Part shown: positions 17,920 to 28,154 of the stretch, piece after piece
Position numbering within the stretch: the stretch's first letter is position 1
Layout: each line of letters opens with the position of its first letter
Origin: Paramoeba atlantica
Lineage: Eukaryota; Discosea
Assembly: GCA_977017575.1 (NCBI GenBank)
Contig: CDRNVI010000055.1
Span: 248,001 to 312,000, forward strand
Length of the DNA: 64,000 nucleotides
Direction: 5' to 3'
The notes under the pieces: model-generated
Databases searched by the model: none
Seen by the model: the letters and a program-made list of their open reading frames with translations, nothing else
What the model was told of the DNA's origin: nothing
Made by a program: the position numbers and the translations under genes

Positions 17920-18080
17920 AAGATTGTGGGCCGGTGGGTGGGCGCAAAAATTATCGAAGTAAAGTGAAGAAAATATTGTCCTAAGAATCTTCTTCTAAGA
18001 AATATTATATGAAATAACGAAACAAAAGTACATTACACGTAAAGTTTATGCGTAAAAGTGCAGTATATGCTAAAGATGTA

Positions 18081-18162
18081 TTCAAGATTGCACTGGTTGG
18101 TGCGTGCATGAAACACGTTAACCACTGCACACTTCCTAAAATTCTTTTCGTAAACTCTTAGA
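18081..18162 (-). repeat. DIRS-2 direct repeat, outer copy (A1)
   Basis: Identical to 13619-13700. It marks the 5' end of DIRS-2; family C copy C6 starts at the next base. 17948-18080, between it and the recombinase, holds no recognisable ORF. Confidence 0.8.
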
Positions 18163-19596
18163 GCTTACGAACGACTTGAACTTGGAAATAAACTTCCGGA
18201 AATGCGAAATTTTTCAAGGGTCTAAGGCACAGCACTTCAAAGGTTCGACACTCCGAGAACTAGGTTCAAGACTGCGTTGACACGATCAAAGTACTTGGAG
18301 GATACATAGGGAGTAACAAAGCAGTAGAACGCATGCTCCTTGAAAAATTAGAAAAACACAACTGTTTGTTTCGAAGACTCAGTCGCATGGGCCCAAGCAA
18401 TCTCTCACTAGCAATTCTCAAACGCTGTACATTACCACGTTATGATTATCACTTGCGAGTACACAAACCGGGAGCTTCCCTTCTTCTAGCACAGGAATTC
18501 GATAAGGAGATCCGGCAGGTCTTAGTGAAATGGTGTGACGCTGACGAAGATGCTCTAACGCTCGCTTCTTTGCCATGCAAAATGGGAGGACTGGGAATAA
18601 CCTCAACGATCCTAAAACATCGTTACCTCTTTGACGCTTCTCGTCAATCTATCGATGAGCAATTCAAACCACATGAAGCTCCGATAGAAAAATTTGAGAA
18701 GCAACGAAAAGGTATGAGGACAACGGGATCACAATGCGCACGTACTGCAATGAAAAAAAATGGCAAATAGTGAGCACGAAAAGCTAGCAGCGGAGCTGAA
18801 ATCGAATCCTCGTTTCAGTGGGGTTATAAAACGTTCCAAAGAAGCGAATTATCATCTACTCTCGACAAACAATTATGTAAACCCGTACTTATTTCAGCAA
18901 ACACTCAAGATGAGATTAGCTATTGGACTGCCTAATGCTTCAAGTACAATCTCTTGCCCAGGCTGTGGGATCAGTGAATCGCCGATTGGTATAATTCCTC
19001 ATGTCGCCGGATGCTCGAAATGTGCCGGAATGAATTGCACAAGAAAGCACTCACACATTGTGAGATACCTATCAAATCTGTGTGGGAAAGCAGGCCTACC
19101 ATGTGCCGTGGAACCGCGTCTGTATTCCTCGTTTTTCTGCACAAAGTGCAAGTGCTCCATATCACCAGAAGCAGCAGAGAGGCACCCATGCCGAGCTCGT
19201 TGTATACGATCTGGCCCAGATCTGGCGATAATGTGGCCAGATATTGGAGAAGTTCTATATGATGTCACAGTTGTCCACACACTATGCAGCAGTTACCAGA
19301 AACAGACCAGCAAAGCCCTGTTAGAGAGTGCCGTAGAAAGAAAACATCGGAAATACGTTGTAGAGAAGGGATTAGAACCAGAGTATTTTCGTTGCATCGC
19401 TTTAACGGATTGTGGAATGTTACATGAAGATACCAAGGTCTTGATCAAAGCCCTTGCAAAACGAGCGGATTCTGACCCAAAAGTTATACGTGAAGCTTTT
19501 CAATTGGAAAATGAAAAGTTTGCGGCTTACACTATCGTATCGCAATTGCGGAACCACATACAGGGTGAAAAATGGCTAGGTGGCATAAGCCTTTGA
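18163..19596 (+). pseudogene. Family C LINE copy C6 (end of RT to C-terminus, frameshifted)
   Basis: Begins inside the RT at NDLNLEINFRKCEIF (compare QDLNLHINYGKCEWF of C2). It continues in a second frame at 18333-18770 (FRRLSRMGPSNLSLAILKRC, LPCKMGGLGITSTILKHRY) and in a third at 18760-19596 with the zinc motif CPGCGISESPIGIIPHVAGC and RLE core GPDLAIMWPDIGEVLYDVTV. At least two frameshifts separate the parts. It ends QGEKWLGGISL. Subfamily as C2. The RLE domain itself is uninterrupted. Confidence 0.85.
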
Positions 19597-20262
19597 AGCC
19601 AAATAATCTTCTAGTCTCCAAAGTCAATTCTATCTCGTATTATTCAACATGGGCACAAATACAGGACCCAACAACGACAACATGGGCACAGATACAGGAC
19701 ACTAAACTCTGAGGGCTATTAAAAGGACAAAATTCCTTTTTGCTTAAGAAAGAAAGGTATTTTCTTTAGAAATGGATTTTCTTTAGAAATGGATTTTTAT
19801 ATGATGAAAATCCATATGAAAAGTGGGTAGGCTTCCGGTGGGCCTAGGGGGGTGCACACCCAAAAAAAAAATATCTTCGTATAAATATACATCATCATCA
19901 TACGATAATGAGAACTTGTGAAAGTAATTGAAGCATTTATATGTAGAATAAGAAGTATGCTACACCTCAAAATTCTGATTTGAGTTTTAATCCGGCCAAA
20001 AAAAAAATCAGCATTTACTGCGTATAAATAACGAGAAGGGTGTAGGAGAGGAACAGCTGGTTCGTAGTCCTAAAAAAAAAAAGAAAATGCGATTTGTTAT
20101 AATATTGTACGAAAAGGTGAACTTCAGTCTACATAATGTATATTGATAATTTGTTTTAACGGTATCCGAAAAGAAAAAAAAAGACCCTCGTATACTAATA
20201 GTTCACGTTTTGAAATTTAGCCGAGGGGCGGCTATATATTCGGGAACTCAAAAAAAAAAAAA
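19597..20262 (+). repeat. C6 3'UTR followed by poly(A)-separated micro-fragments
   Basis: 19597-19870 is the C6 3'UTR, with two small direct duplications (caacatgggcaca...; ttttctttagaaatgga) and an A-run at 19861. Four more A-runs follow at about 19999, 20071, 20174 and 20251, each after only 70-130 bp of unrelated AT-rich sequence. This pattern fits serial insertion of very short retrocopies. No ORF seen. Confidence 0.5.
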
Positions 20263-21740
20263 CTTACGACTAATGGGACCAAGCAACCTCTCCTTAGCAA
20301 TTCTGAATCGCTGCACGATCCCCCGTCAGGACTACCATCTACGAGTCCACAAACCTGACGCCACTCTCGAACTAGCACAACGCTTTGATGCAGAGGTTAC
20401 GAGTATCATTGAACTTTGGTTTAATTCGACGGGCCCATCTACAACTCTAACAACTCTACCTCAACACTCTACCTCAAAAATTCCTCAACGCCCCACGAGA
20501 CTCACTAGTAAGCGTGCGGAAAGCTATCCAAAGACGGGACAGAGACATTGCAGCGTGAGAATGACACCGCCCGGTACCGGATATAACAAGGTACTAAGGA
20601 ACTAGGGTGGGTGTCATCCAGCATAATCTTTGGAGTGTGTTGTGTTTTTCACTTCAAAAGAAGTGTTTTTTTCATAAAGAATATTTTCTTGTAGTATATA
20701 AAAGGGGTTAAAAAAGATAAGCTGGCTGCTCGCGCTCGATCTGGTCAAATCTTCGGATTTGACTTGCGTGCTGCGTGGCACAGCTCCTAGCAAGCGATAA
20801 GGGGGGGCTTGTCCTAGGGAGGTAACATCTCCTCGGAGATATATTGCCTTTTTTCAATCAAATCAATCAATCAACAACTCTACCACAGTATCTTGGGGGA
20901 CTCGGGCTCACGCCGTCATGCTTGAAACAAAAGCACTTTTTCCTTGCCTCTCGCAAGGCCATTGAAGAGCAATCAAAATCCTACAACGCCCCCGTGGTCA
21001 ATGCGGGATCCAAGCGAATCAGAACCAAAAGCGAACACGCCAACCTGACAAACGATACATCCAAGCGAATGGCCATGAAAGCGACCCGAGCCGAGCAAAA
21101 ACGCACTGCGACCGAGCTCAAAAAGGATAAACGCCTCAGCGAACTGATGGAACGAGGATCATCATCTTTTCAACATCTACATTCAACCAGCAATTACATA
21201 AATCCATATCTCTTCCGATTTTGTATAATGATGCGCCTAGGAATCGTGCCCAACAATATGCCAAAAACAGTCGTGTGCCCAGGATGCCTGTCAGAAGATA
21301 CGTCCGACACGATATTTCAACATATACCTGGATGCACGCAATGCTGTGGAATCAATGCGACAAAGAAACACACAAGATTAGTTCGTTTCTTAGGAGAACT
21401 GTGTGCCAAAGCAGGGTTAGCTCACGTTGTAGAGCCAAGAGTACATTCATCATTCTACTGCACTAAATGTAAGGCAACAGTCTCTGACGAGCTCTCCGAA
21501 AATCACCCATGCAGAGCCAGGCGCATACGCTCCGGTCCCGACCTAGGCATTATGTGGTCTCATGCAGGAGAAATTCTCTACGACGTCACCGTTGTTCACA
21601 GTTGTGCCCCTAGCTACACCAAGTCCTCCACAGAACAGTTAATGCAGAATGCTCTTGACCGTAAACACAAGAAATACGTCCTGCAAGGCGGAATTCCAGA
21701 AGAAAGTTTCAGCTGCCTGGCAATGACCGAATTAGGGTAA
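20263..21740 (+). pseudogene. Family C LINE copy C7, interrupted by a SINE-like insert
   Basis: Starts directly after an A-run with LRLMGPSNLSLAILNRCTIP and runs to TTLTTLPQ, is interrupted, and resumes at 20885 (YLGGLGLTPSCLKQKH). It then reads through the zinc motif CPGCLSEDTSDTIFQHIPGC and RLE core GPDLGIMWSHAGEILYDVTV to a stop after MTELG. The family normally has about 60 more residues there. The 897-bp second part is in one frame. Confidence 0.8.
20461..20884 (+). mobile_element. SINE-like insert with 12-bp target duplication
   Basis: Flanked by AACAACTCTACC at 20449-20460 and 20873-20884. The 412-bp body has no ORF. It ends GGAGGTAACATCTCCTCGG, then AGATATATTGCC, a T-run and (TCAA)n, the sort of short-repeat tail seen on many tRNA-related SINEs. 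A tRNA-like head with A and B boxes could not be confirmed by eye. An AACAAGGTAC at 20588, the reverse of the SL end, may be chance. Confidence 0.55.
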
Positions 21741-21932
21741 TAATTACGATAATAGTTCTCAAATCACTGAAAAAACTTGATCCCTGCACTTACCCCTTCA
21801 TGTTAAAAATGAAATTGTAACTGTTTGAAATTGAATGTCTCTATTACACAAGAAATAATATTTGATATAATCCGATCAAACTAGAAAATTCAACAATAAC
21901 TAGATCAATTAAAACATTCTCTCCGATAATTT
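21741..21932. other. Unassigned AT-rich spacer
   Basis: No ORF, repeat or structure recognised between copies C7 and C8. Confidence 0.5.
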
Positions 21933-22673
21933 ACCAAGCACAATGCCTTAGTCCGTTATATTCACGATTTGTGCCTGAAAAGCGGTCTGGTTTGTGAGAA
22001 AGAGCCAAGGGAATTTGCCACTCTTGCGTGCGCTAGCTGCCAGTCAGCGGTAACTGAGGAAACGCGCTTAGAACACCAGCGCAGCTGCCATGGTAACATC
22101 CACCGATCAGGGCCGGATCTAGCAGTTTATTGGGCGGACGGCACAGTGTTCTACGATTTGACTGTGATCCATGAATTGTCTCAGGCACACGTGAACAAAC
22201 AACCGTGCAAAATGATGAGGGAAGCGACCAACAAAAAGCTTGAGCGTTACGTTTCGTCAGGGTTGATAGCCAAAGAGAAATTCCAGTGCCTGGCTTTATT
22301 GTCCGGAGGAGCGTTGCATAGTAACACAAAGAACCTTCTAGGTGCTCTAGCAGATCGTTGTCAACTCTCCAGACAGTCCATTTTAGATGATTTTGCTCTT
22401 TTGCTTCAAGAATTGAACGGTTCAACTCTGTTATCTCAATTACACCGCTATCTAGCAGCGGAGGATGAGGGAAAGGCAATGTTTTGAAGTTGCTTTGTTT
22501 TAGAAAGAAAGTTTGCTTTTTTTTAGAAGGAGGTACGTGCAAAATGATGAATATGTGTGATATGAAGACATACAAAAAGTAAAAAAAAAAGATATTTGAA
22601 GGCGTTTTTTTTACGGAATAGAAAAAGAAGGCAGACTGTAAAAACAGAAAACAAAAAAAAAAAAAAAAAAAAA
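21933..22673 (+). mobile_element. Family C LINE copy C8, 5'-truncated, with poly(A)
   Basis: Coding part 21933-22487 starts abruptly at KHNALVRYIHDLCLKSGLVC and covers RLE core GPDLAVYWADGTVFYDLTVI to the C-terminus LHRYLAAEDEGKAMF. The 3'UTR ends in about 22 A near 22651-22672. It belongs to the same subfamily as C4 and C9 (YDLTV rather than YDVTV). RLE aspartates are present. Confidence 0.85.
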
Positions 22674-22861
22674 TAATTTATTATTAATATACTGTGCCTG
22701 AACGGCGACACCTTTACTTTGCACTGCTTAAAGCGGATATACTATCGGCTGTCTGTGAACATTCATCTCAGTTTCTTTTCATAGACTTTCAGTCGTCTAA
22801 ACTTCAACTCTTATATCAATAGTCAACGCCTACCGAAAAACTCGCACGTGCCTAAAAAGCG
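22674..22861. other. Unassigned spacer
   Basis: No feature recognised between the C8 poly(A) and the next LINE fragment. Confidence 0.5.
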
Positions 22862-22955
22862 GTATTGTCCACTTGAGTTGTGGCTATGTATTTGCGGAGT
22901 TGGGACATCACCACTGAACCGTTAAGTTCCTGTAGTCGAAGGGTGAAATCCTGTA
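22862..22955 (-). mobile_element. Tiny minus-strand family C fragment C10 (C-terminus)
   Basis: The minus strand encodes DFTLRLQELNGSVVMSQLRK YIA, matching ILDDFALLLQELNGSTLLSQ of C8. It is immediately followed by short direct duplications (ctaaatcctgcgt) and then the plus-strand copy C9. Confidence 0.7.
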
Positions 22956-22992
22956 CTAAATCTAAATCCTGCGTATCTAAATCCTGCGTGCA

Positions 22993-24459
22993 ATGTACAG
23001 GTTTCAACGCCACAGCGAAGCACTCAATAACGAAGCACTCAATAACGAAAAATGCATCTGGTTTGAAGGGAAAAGCGACGCCCCCATTCCATCAACACTC
23101 AAAGAAGAAGGTGTGCGTACAGAGAGCGAAGTCATTAAAGTACTGGGTGCATTCGTTGGGGAGGAACAGCGCATAGGATCCGAATTAATCCGAAGGCTGG
23201 AAAAACACCGTACGATATTCAGACGTCTTAAAAAAATGGGTGCCAACAACGCGTCCCTGCTTTTGCTATCGCGTAGCGTAAACGTTCGGCACCGTTATCA
23301 CGTACGGGTACATAAACCAGAGGCCTCACTTGAGCTAGCGCAAAAATTTGACCACGAGATCAAGAATGTCGTCACATCGTGGTTGGGACCTCTGAGTCCA
23401 GAGCAAGAAATGATAGCAAGACTACCTTTAAAGAAAGGTGGATTGGGTATTCCAGCAACAGAACCCTTGCGGAACGCTGCGTACACTTCATCGCGACATG
23501 CCGTTTTTGAGCATCAAAAATCCTTTTCAGCTCGGATGGCACAGCGCATGGAACCGCCAGCACCTGCAGGGACGTTGGAGGAATCACATAAGACACCTGA
23601 GGACGAGGTGGTGACGGAGACCAAACGAGCCACAGAAATCCAGACAAATCTTCTCAAAAACAAGGAGTGGGCTCCGACGATTAAAGCTTGCAGCAAGAAA
23701 TGGAGCTATGAATGGCTTATCGGGAATCGCAAAATCATTCCTTCGCACATCTACACGCTAAACATCATGTCACGACTAAAAATAAGCCACCCACAACTGC
23801 CAAACTCGTTGCTATGCCCGGGATGCAAAAAGCTCCTAAGCTCCTCGGAAGCGCTAACCCACATACCTGGATGCGTCAAATGTGCAGGACACAATGTAAC
23901 TACGAAGCATCATGCCCTTGTTCGCTACCTTTACGAGCTATGCCTCCGAGCTGGCTTGCCGTGTGAACGTGAACCTCGTCAGTTCAGTTACTATGAGTGC
24001 TCTGCGTGCGCAGCCACGATCCACCCTGAAAACAAAACGGAACATGCCAGGACATGTGTTGGAAGTACTCTGCGTCGCACGGGCCCCGACCTCGCAATTC
24101 AATGGGCTTCAGGAGAGAAATACTACGACCTCACAGTAGTTCACGAACTGGCTCCCTCGAATATCAAACACAATACGACATTCCTCATGAACGAAGCGAT
24201 AAAACGCAAGCGTGTACGCTATGTTGACAGTGGCATGATAAACAAGGAATGCTTTGAATGTATCCCTGTTCTGTCCTGCGGTTCCATGCACAATGCCACT
24301 CGAAATCTCCTGTGGGCTATTGCGGACCGTTGCGGGCTAGAGAGACACAGCGTAATGGAAACATTTACGCTACTCCACCAGGAACAGGCAGGAAGTATCC
24401 TCCACGCTCAACTCCGCCAGTTTCTAGCTCACGACCAATACACTGAGACAAGTTTTTAA
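22993..24459 (+). CDS. Family C LINE protein C9, 5'-truncated (thumb to RLE)
   Basis: The family C homology starts near NNEKCIWFEGKSDAPIPS (end of RT palm). The first 15 codons are junction sequence with a 15-bp duplication (gaagcactcaataac). It contains VIKVLGAFVGEEQRIG, RLPLKKGGLGIPATEP, zinc motif CPGCKKLLSSSEALTHIPGC, CSAC, and RLE core GPDLAIQWASGEKYYDLTVV, ending ACDQ-like LAHDQYTETSF. The RT catalytic part is absent. The RLE aspartates are kept. The frame is clean over 488 codons, so the copy is young. Confidence 0.85.
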   Translation: MYRFQRHSEALNNEALNNEKCIWFEGKSDAPIPSTLKEEGVRTESEVIKVLGAFVGEEQRIGSELIRRLEKHRTIFRRLKKMGANNASLLLLSRSVNVRHRYHVRVHKPEASLELAQKFDHEIKNVVTSWLGPLSPEQEMIARLPLKKGGLGIPATEPLRNAAYTSSRHAVFEHQKSFSARMAQRMEPPAPAGTLEESHKTPEDEVVTETKRATEIQTNLLKNKEWAPTIKACSKKWSYEWLIGNRKIIPSHIYTLNIMSRLKISHPQLPNSLLCPGCKKLLSSSEALTHIPGCVKCAGHNVTTKHHALVRYLYELCLRAGLPCEREPRQFSYYECSACAATIHPENKTEHARTCVGSTLRRTGPDLAIQWASGEKYYDLTVVHELAPSNIKHNTTFLMNEAIKRKRVRYVDSGMINKECFECIPVLSCGSMHNATRNLLWAIADRCGLERHSVMETFTLLHQEQAGSILHAQLRQFLAHDQYTETSF

Positions 24460-24623
24460 GCTTGTCATCTCAAATACTTCTTAAGAAAAGAAAGGGATAT
24501 TAGTTTATTAGAATGTGAACATTTGATAATAATCGGCGCGTATATAATATATGCGCTCCACGGGCTTTTGTTAAGACCTTTGTTTTTGTTAAGACCTTTG
24601 TTTAAAAAAAAAAAAAAAAAAAA
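24460..24623 (+). other. C9 3'UTR and poly(A)
   Basis: AT-rich 3'UTR with two TTTTGTTAAGACCTTTG units near its end and 20 A at 24604-24623. The poly(A) directly abuts the SL-headed first unit of the A array. Confidence 0.8.
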
Positions 24624-24660
24624 TCTTTAACGATAAAGATACAGTTTCTGTACCTTGTTG
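24624..24660 (+). other. Spliced-leader exon at the 5' end of the family A array
   Basis: TCTTT, then AACGATAAAGATACAG and TTTCTGTACCTTGTTG, right after the C9 poly(A) and right before AATTTTTTC, the family A leader. The 32-nt part is identical to 1336-1367 (minus). Later A units begin at TGTTG, the last five SL bases. It shows that family A RNA (or a sequence co-copied with it) was trans-spliced. Confidence 0.8.
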
Positions 24661-24704
24661 AATTTTTTCTATTTCATCTCTTTCCGAGGTACGGGTTAAT
24701 TTTT

Positions 24705-27700
24705 ATGTCTGGTATCATCCCCCCCGCAGACACACTTCCTCCCATAATCGACAACAGCGGAAATCCGGACCACGAAGCCGAAGCCATGGAGACGGACGAC
24801 AAATGCTTAGAAATTAATGGCAGAACTCACCGACCGGGGTCTTGGGACCAATTTAAAGGAAACGAACATTTATTCACGGGGACGAGCACATACCATGAAG
24901 ACCTTTACACGACCCCCATCCCTCAGAATATTCCTGAAGATTGGATCCGCCGAACGAACGCGATCGTAGGTGGGATTAATGAAACACCGGACACAGGTCA
25001 CACGGAGGTCGAAAATGAAGAGATGCAACACTCCGCTGTTATCAGGCAAGTAACGCCAGCGAAGAAGACGAAAGAGGCTTTGAATGCTACACAGCATCTA
25101 AGTACACCACTCAAAACTGCTCTATCCGCCCAAGCACGTAGCAATGAGGACATTAAAGGTCACTCCAAGAAAACCCCTACTCCACGGAGAAATAAGCTCA
25201 TCCGATACCGGGTAGACCCAGAGACACCTTCACTCTTGCATCCTTATGAACTTATTCCGGGTCCATCTCAAGAGCAACCAGGAAGAAGACACGAAACCCA
25301 GAATATTGAAAACGCTGGCGTTAGCCTCGCTGAGCCCAACTCATTGTCCCAAGGAAAGTCTGCCGCGCTCCGAGAGTGCCCGGCCCAGGGATGTTCATGG
25401 CGCAGTCCGTCGCATGGCGGATCCTGGCAAGCCTTCTATAACCATGTCGCATGCCGGCACGGTAACAGCATCCCTAATGAATGGTGGTACAGAGAAGGCC
25501 GTTTTCTATGCACCTCATGCGGACGCCACTACGACAACCACAAACGATCATCGCACAGACACAGCTGCAAAGGAACGAAAACCGTTGCGCTCCTTTCTCC
25601 CGAACTTCTTACTCCACCCAACGAAGTGAGCACCGCACCAACACCAGAGAACACCAACTTTGAGCTCCCACCTCTTCCTTCTGTCTGCTCTCTTCAGCTG
25701 AGTACGTGCAAAGACGTGCCTTATCGTTGCCGCCAGATCTGGGAAGAAATCCTCTCCTCCGCCATTCGGAACGCGGTCTCTGAAAACTCCTTACAGGCAT
25801 GGACGCTTCTGGCCATGCTTCCCAAATGCGTTTTACCAGCTCCGCATCGAGGGGGCCGCAAAGGCCACATGGCATATGCCTCACATGCGTATAAATGCAT
25901 GCAGCGTTGGGCGGAACAAGAGTACTCGGACCTATGGAGACAGGAAACCCTTCGGCGATTAGCGAGCAAAGCCGTATGCAACGCAATCCGACCCAAAGCG
26001 AGCGAGCTCTTTGAAGGCAAACAGTACGGAGTGGCAGCGCCAGCCGGGGCCGAAAGAGTCATTCACATGTGTCGCCTGGCCATGTCGTCCAATATGGAAA
26101 ACCCGAACTTCGTCATGTGCAAAGTGGACCTACGTAACGCTTTCAATAACGTAAGCAGGGCTGCCTTCCTTCCACTAGTACAGGAATATTTCCCGGAACT
26201 CTTCCCTTGGATCAATTGGTGCTATTCCGACCCCAGCTCTCTTACCTACGGGGCCCGATTCATCTCCTCCGAGGAAGGAGTACAACAGGGCGATCCCCTA
26301 GGACCATTGCTCTTCTCGTTAGTGGCCCTGGAGCTCTCAGAAGCCATTAACCTTCAAACTGATATTCCCGCCCAACTCTGGTATCTCGACGATGGCGTCC
26401 TCGTTGGCCAGGCGCAGGAAGTTAGAGACGCCCTAGACACGATCGCCCGAGTAGGACCTCAATGGGGCTTGCATCTCAATACGTCGAAATGCGAAATTAT
26501 TACTTCCCCCAGCTCGGCCCACCAGGCTGATTACTTCCCAGACATACCCGACGAGAAGATCAATTCGCAGGGGAACTTTGACATACTAGGGAGTCCTGTA
26601 GGATCCGCCGACCACTGCTCTGCTTATCTTCTTTCTCACGCCCTAGAACCAGCCGAGGATACCCTCGATGCCATCACCAACATTCAGGACCCCCAGGTCG
26701 CGCTTGCCCTAATTCGTCAATGTGCGGGGTTCTGTCAAATGGTGTATGCCATGAGAAGCACGCCCCCACAGTCCCTGATTCACCTTTGCTCCCGTTTAGA
26801 CGACTTTCTCATGACCGCTATAGAGGCAATCATCTGTCCTCTTGACAGGTCAGCACAATCTCAAGCACAGCGACTGAAGCGTCATGGTGGATTAGGTCTG
26901 AGATCCGCAGCCCTCCACGCCTCCGCGGCTTACGTTGCATCCGTCGCCTTTGCCTCTGCCACAGATTCCTGGGATCCCACAGACGCTGAAGGTTTCTCGG
27001 AGGCCATCCTCGACATCAATCAGAAGGCCGGCACTGCTCTCCTCGATCCCCGAGGTCGTGTTCTCACAACTCCCAACGCCCCATGCGAGAAGGCCCTGAG
27101 CGCGCCGTACTCCTACCGGAAGAGAAGGCGCCCTCCGCCAGGGAATGATCCTCACCCCCCGGACGAGCCTCCGGGATATATTCTTCGTACGACTTCCCGC
27201 ACGGCCAACACACCCACGGATGCCTACCCACTCTCGACTCCCCTCTACGGTTCTGAAGAATGCCAGGACATGTTACCCCCACAGTGGCCGAAAGGGAAGA
27301 TCCCGCGCCAGCGGGTAATCAGTTATGCTATTGCAGCCCATGCCTTTTCCCAGGAATATGAGACAACTGACGCACGAACCCGTGCAAGGTGGATCTCCCA
27401 GTGTGGCACGGGAGCGAGCAGCTGGGCCTTTGTGACTCCTTCGAAAGACCTTGGGCACGCCTTTACCCCCACACAATTCCGAACCTTGGCCCGTTGGTGG
27501 TTAGGCGTGGACATCTACCATGAAGATAGCACGTGCCCCATGCCGAAATGCTCGCTCCCCCTTGACAGCAAAGGGGACCATGCACTGTCTTGCAAACATG
27601 GCCATGGTATTGTGACCAGGCACAACGCTGTTACGGACCAGTTCGCGGACGTGTGCAGTCGAGCCCGCCTCGCCCCTCAACGAGAAAAGAGTCTCGGGAA

Positions 27701-28154
27701 CAGGGGCCCAGGCGGGGCCCTCACCAGACCTGGCGACATATACTTGCCCAGCCTTTTTCTTGGAAATCCCATTGTGCTTTACTTCGCGGTCACCCATGCT
27801 CAGCAATTAAAATATACGGACAAAGTCCGAAACGCTAGCTGGGTTGCCGCGGGGTCATTTGCCGAACATTATTCCTCAATGGAGAAGGGCAAGCAGCGTC
27901 GAGAAGCCGTAGAAGCAGGATGCGACTTTACGGCCATGGTTGTCGAAAGTTATGGCGCCTGGAGCCCCAGCGCTTCAGCCGTGCTCCGCAAAGTCGGTGA
28001 GAGGTGTTCGCACGCCTCGGGGGGTCTACTTTCGGAAGGTGAGGCAACGAGCCGAATCTTCGCTGAACTAAACATAACCCTTATGCGCTTTCAAGCGCGC
28101 ATGATGGTTTCTCGTTCACCTTCCGAAGACCCCATCGCAACTCTGGAGGAATAG
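24705..28154 (+). CDS. Family A unit 1: CRE-like LINE protein with deleted RT fingers and altered RLE
   Basis: 1149 codons after a 44-nt leader. Residues 1-215 are low-complexity. A C2H2 finger follows at about 225-252 (CPAQGC...HVACRH) and a second zinc motif at about 268-288 (CTSC...HRHSC). RT motif A CKVDLRNAFNNVSR (about 472), B EGVQQGDPLGPLLF (about 524) and catalytic YLDD (about 560) are present. A zinc knuckle CPMPKCSLPLDSKGDHALSC (about 944) precedes the RLE, RPGDIYL...IVLYFAVTH (1007-1028). Compared with family B, about 174 residues before ETLRRLASK are missing, including the RT fingers (LHKGEGDVRPIA), and the second RLE Asp (LDFAVTH in B) is Tyr. Both changes occur in every complete unit. 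The protein is therefore unlikely to be an autonomous retrotransposase. Assignment to the CRE clade is inference. Confidence 0.9.
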   Translation: MSGIIPPADTLPPIIDNSGNPDHEAEAMETDDKCLEINGRTHRPGSWDQFKGNEHLFTGTSTYHEDLYTTPIPQNIPEDWIRRTNAIVGGINETPDTGHTEVENEEMQHSAVIRQVTPAKKTKEALNATQHLSTPLKTALSAQARSNEDIKGHSKKTPTPRRNKLIRYRVDPETPSLLHPYELIPGPSQEQPGRRHETQNIENAGVSLAEPNSLSQGKSAALRECPAQGCSWRSPSHGGSWQAFYNHVACRHGNSIPNEWWYREGRFLCTSCGRHYDNHKRSSHRHSCKGTKTVALLSPELLTPPNEVSTAPTPENTNFELPPLPSVCSLQLSTCKDVPYRCRQIWEEILSSAIRNAVSENSLQAWTLLAMLPKCVLPAPHRGGRKGHMAYASHAYKCMQRWAEQEYSDLWRQETLRRLASKAVCNAIRPKASELFEGKQYGVAAPAGAERVIHMCRLAMSSNMENPNFVMCKVDLRNAFNNVSRAAFLPLVQEYFPELFPWINWCYSDPSSLTYGARFISSEEGVQQGDPLGPLLFSLVALELSEAINLQTDIPAQLWYLDDGVLVGQAQEVRDALDTIARVGPQWGLHLNTSKCEIITSPSSAHQADYFPDIPDEKINSQGNFDILGSPVGSADHCSAYLLSHALEPAEDTLDAITNIQDPQVALALIRQCAGFCQMVYAMRSTPPQSLIHLCSRLDDFLMTAIEAIICPLDRSAQSQAQRLKRHGGLGLRSAALHASAAYVASVAFASATDSWDPTDAEGFSEAILDINQKAGTALLDPRGRVLTTPNAPCEKALSAPYSYRKRRRPPPGNDPHPPDEPPGYILRTTSRTANTPTDAYPLSTPLYGSEECQDMLPPQWPKGKIPRQRVISYAIAAHAFSQEYETTDARTRARWISQCGTGASSWAFVTPSKDLGHAFTPTQFRTLARWWLGVDIYHEDSTCPMPKCSLPLDSKGDHALSCKHGHGIVTRHNAVTDQFADVCSRARLAPQREKSLGNRGPGGALTRPGDIYLPSLFLGNPIVLYFAVTHAQQLKYTDKVRNASWVAAGSFAEHYSSMEKGKQRREAVEAGCDFTAMVVESYGAWSPSASAVLRKVGERCSHASGGLLSEGEATSRIFAELNITLMRFQARMMVSRSPSEDPIATLEE

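Larger units (their letters stand above)
13619..18162 (-). mobile_element. DIRS-2: second DIRS-like retroelement (fossil, incomplete)
   Basis: Minus-strand order: repeat A1 (18162-18081), tyrosine recombinase, RT-RNase H, then unassigned 3' sequence and the A2 copy (13700-13619). A second B repeat beyond A2 was not found; the TA-flanked element lies there instead. No gag-like ORF is recognised. A family C LINE is inserted at 15487-16960. It is related to DIRS-1 but clearly diverged in protein sequence. Broken, and older than its nested LINE. Confidence 0.75.

Noticed and set aside
20588-20597. SL relic inside the SINE-like insert
   Set aside because: Only about 10 bases match the reversed SL end and no leader-like context follows; chance is likely.
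24603-24660. Complete SL RNA gene
   Set aside because: The exon is followed by the family A leader, not by GT and an intron with an Sm site, and is preceded by a LINE poly(A).
25609-26062. Minus-strand ORFs inside family A (and the equivalents in each unit and in B)
   Set aside because: They recur only because the sense ORF recurs, overlap conserved RT and zinc-finger coding, and have no recognisable domain.
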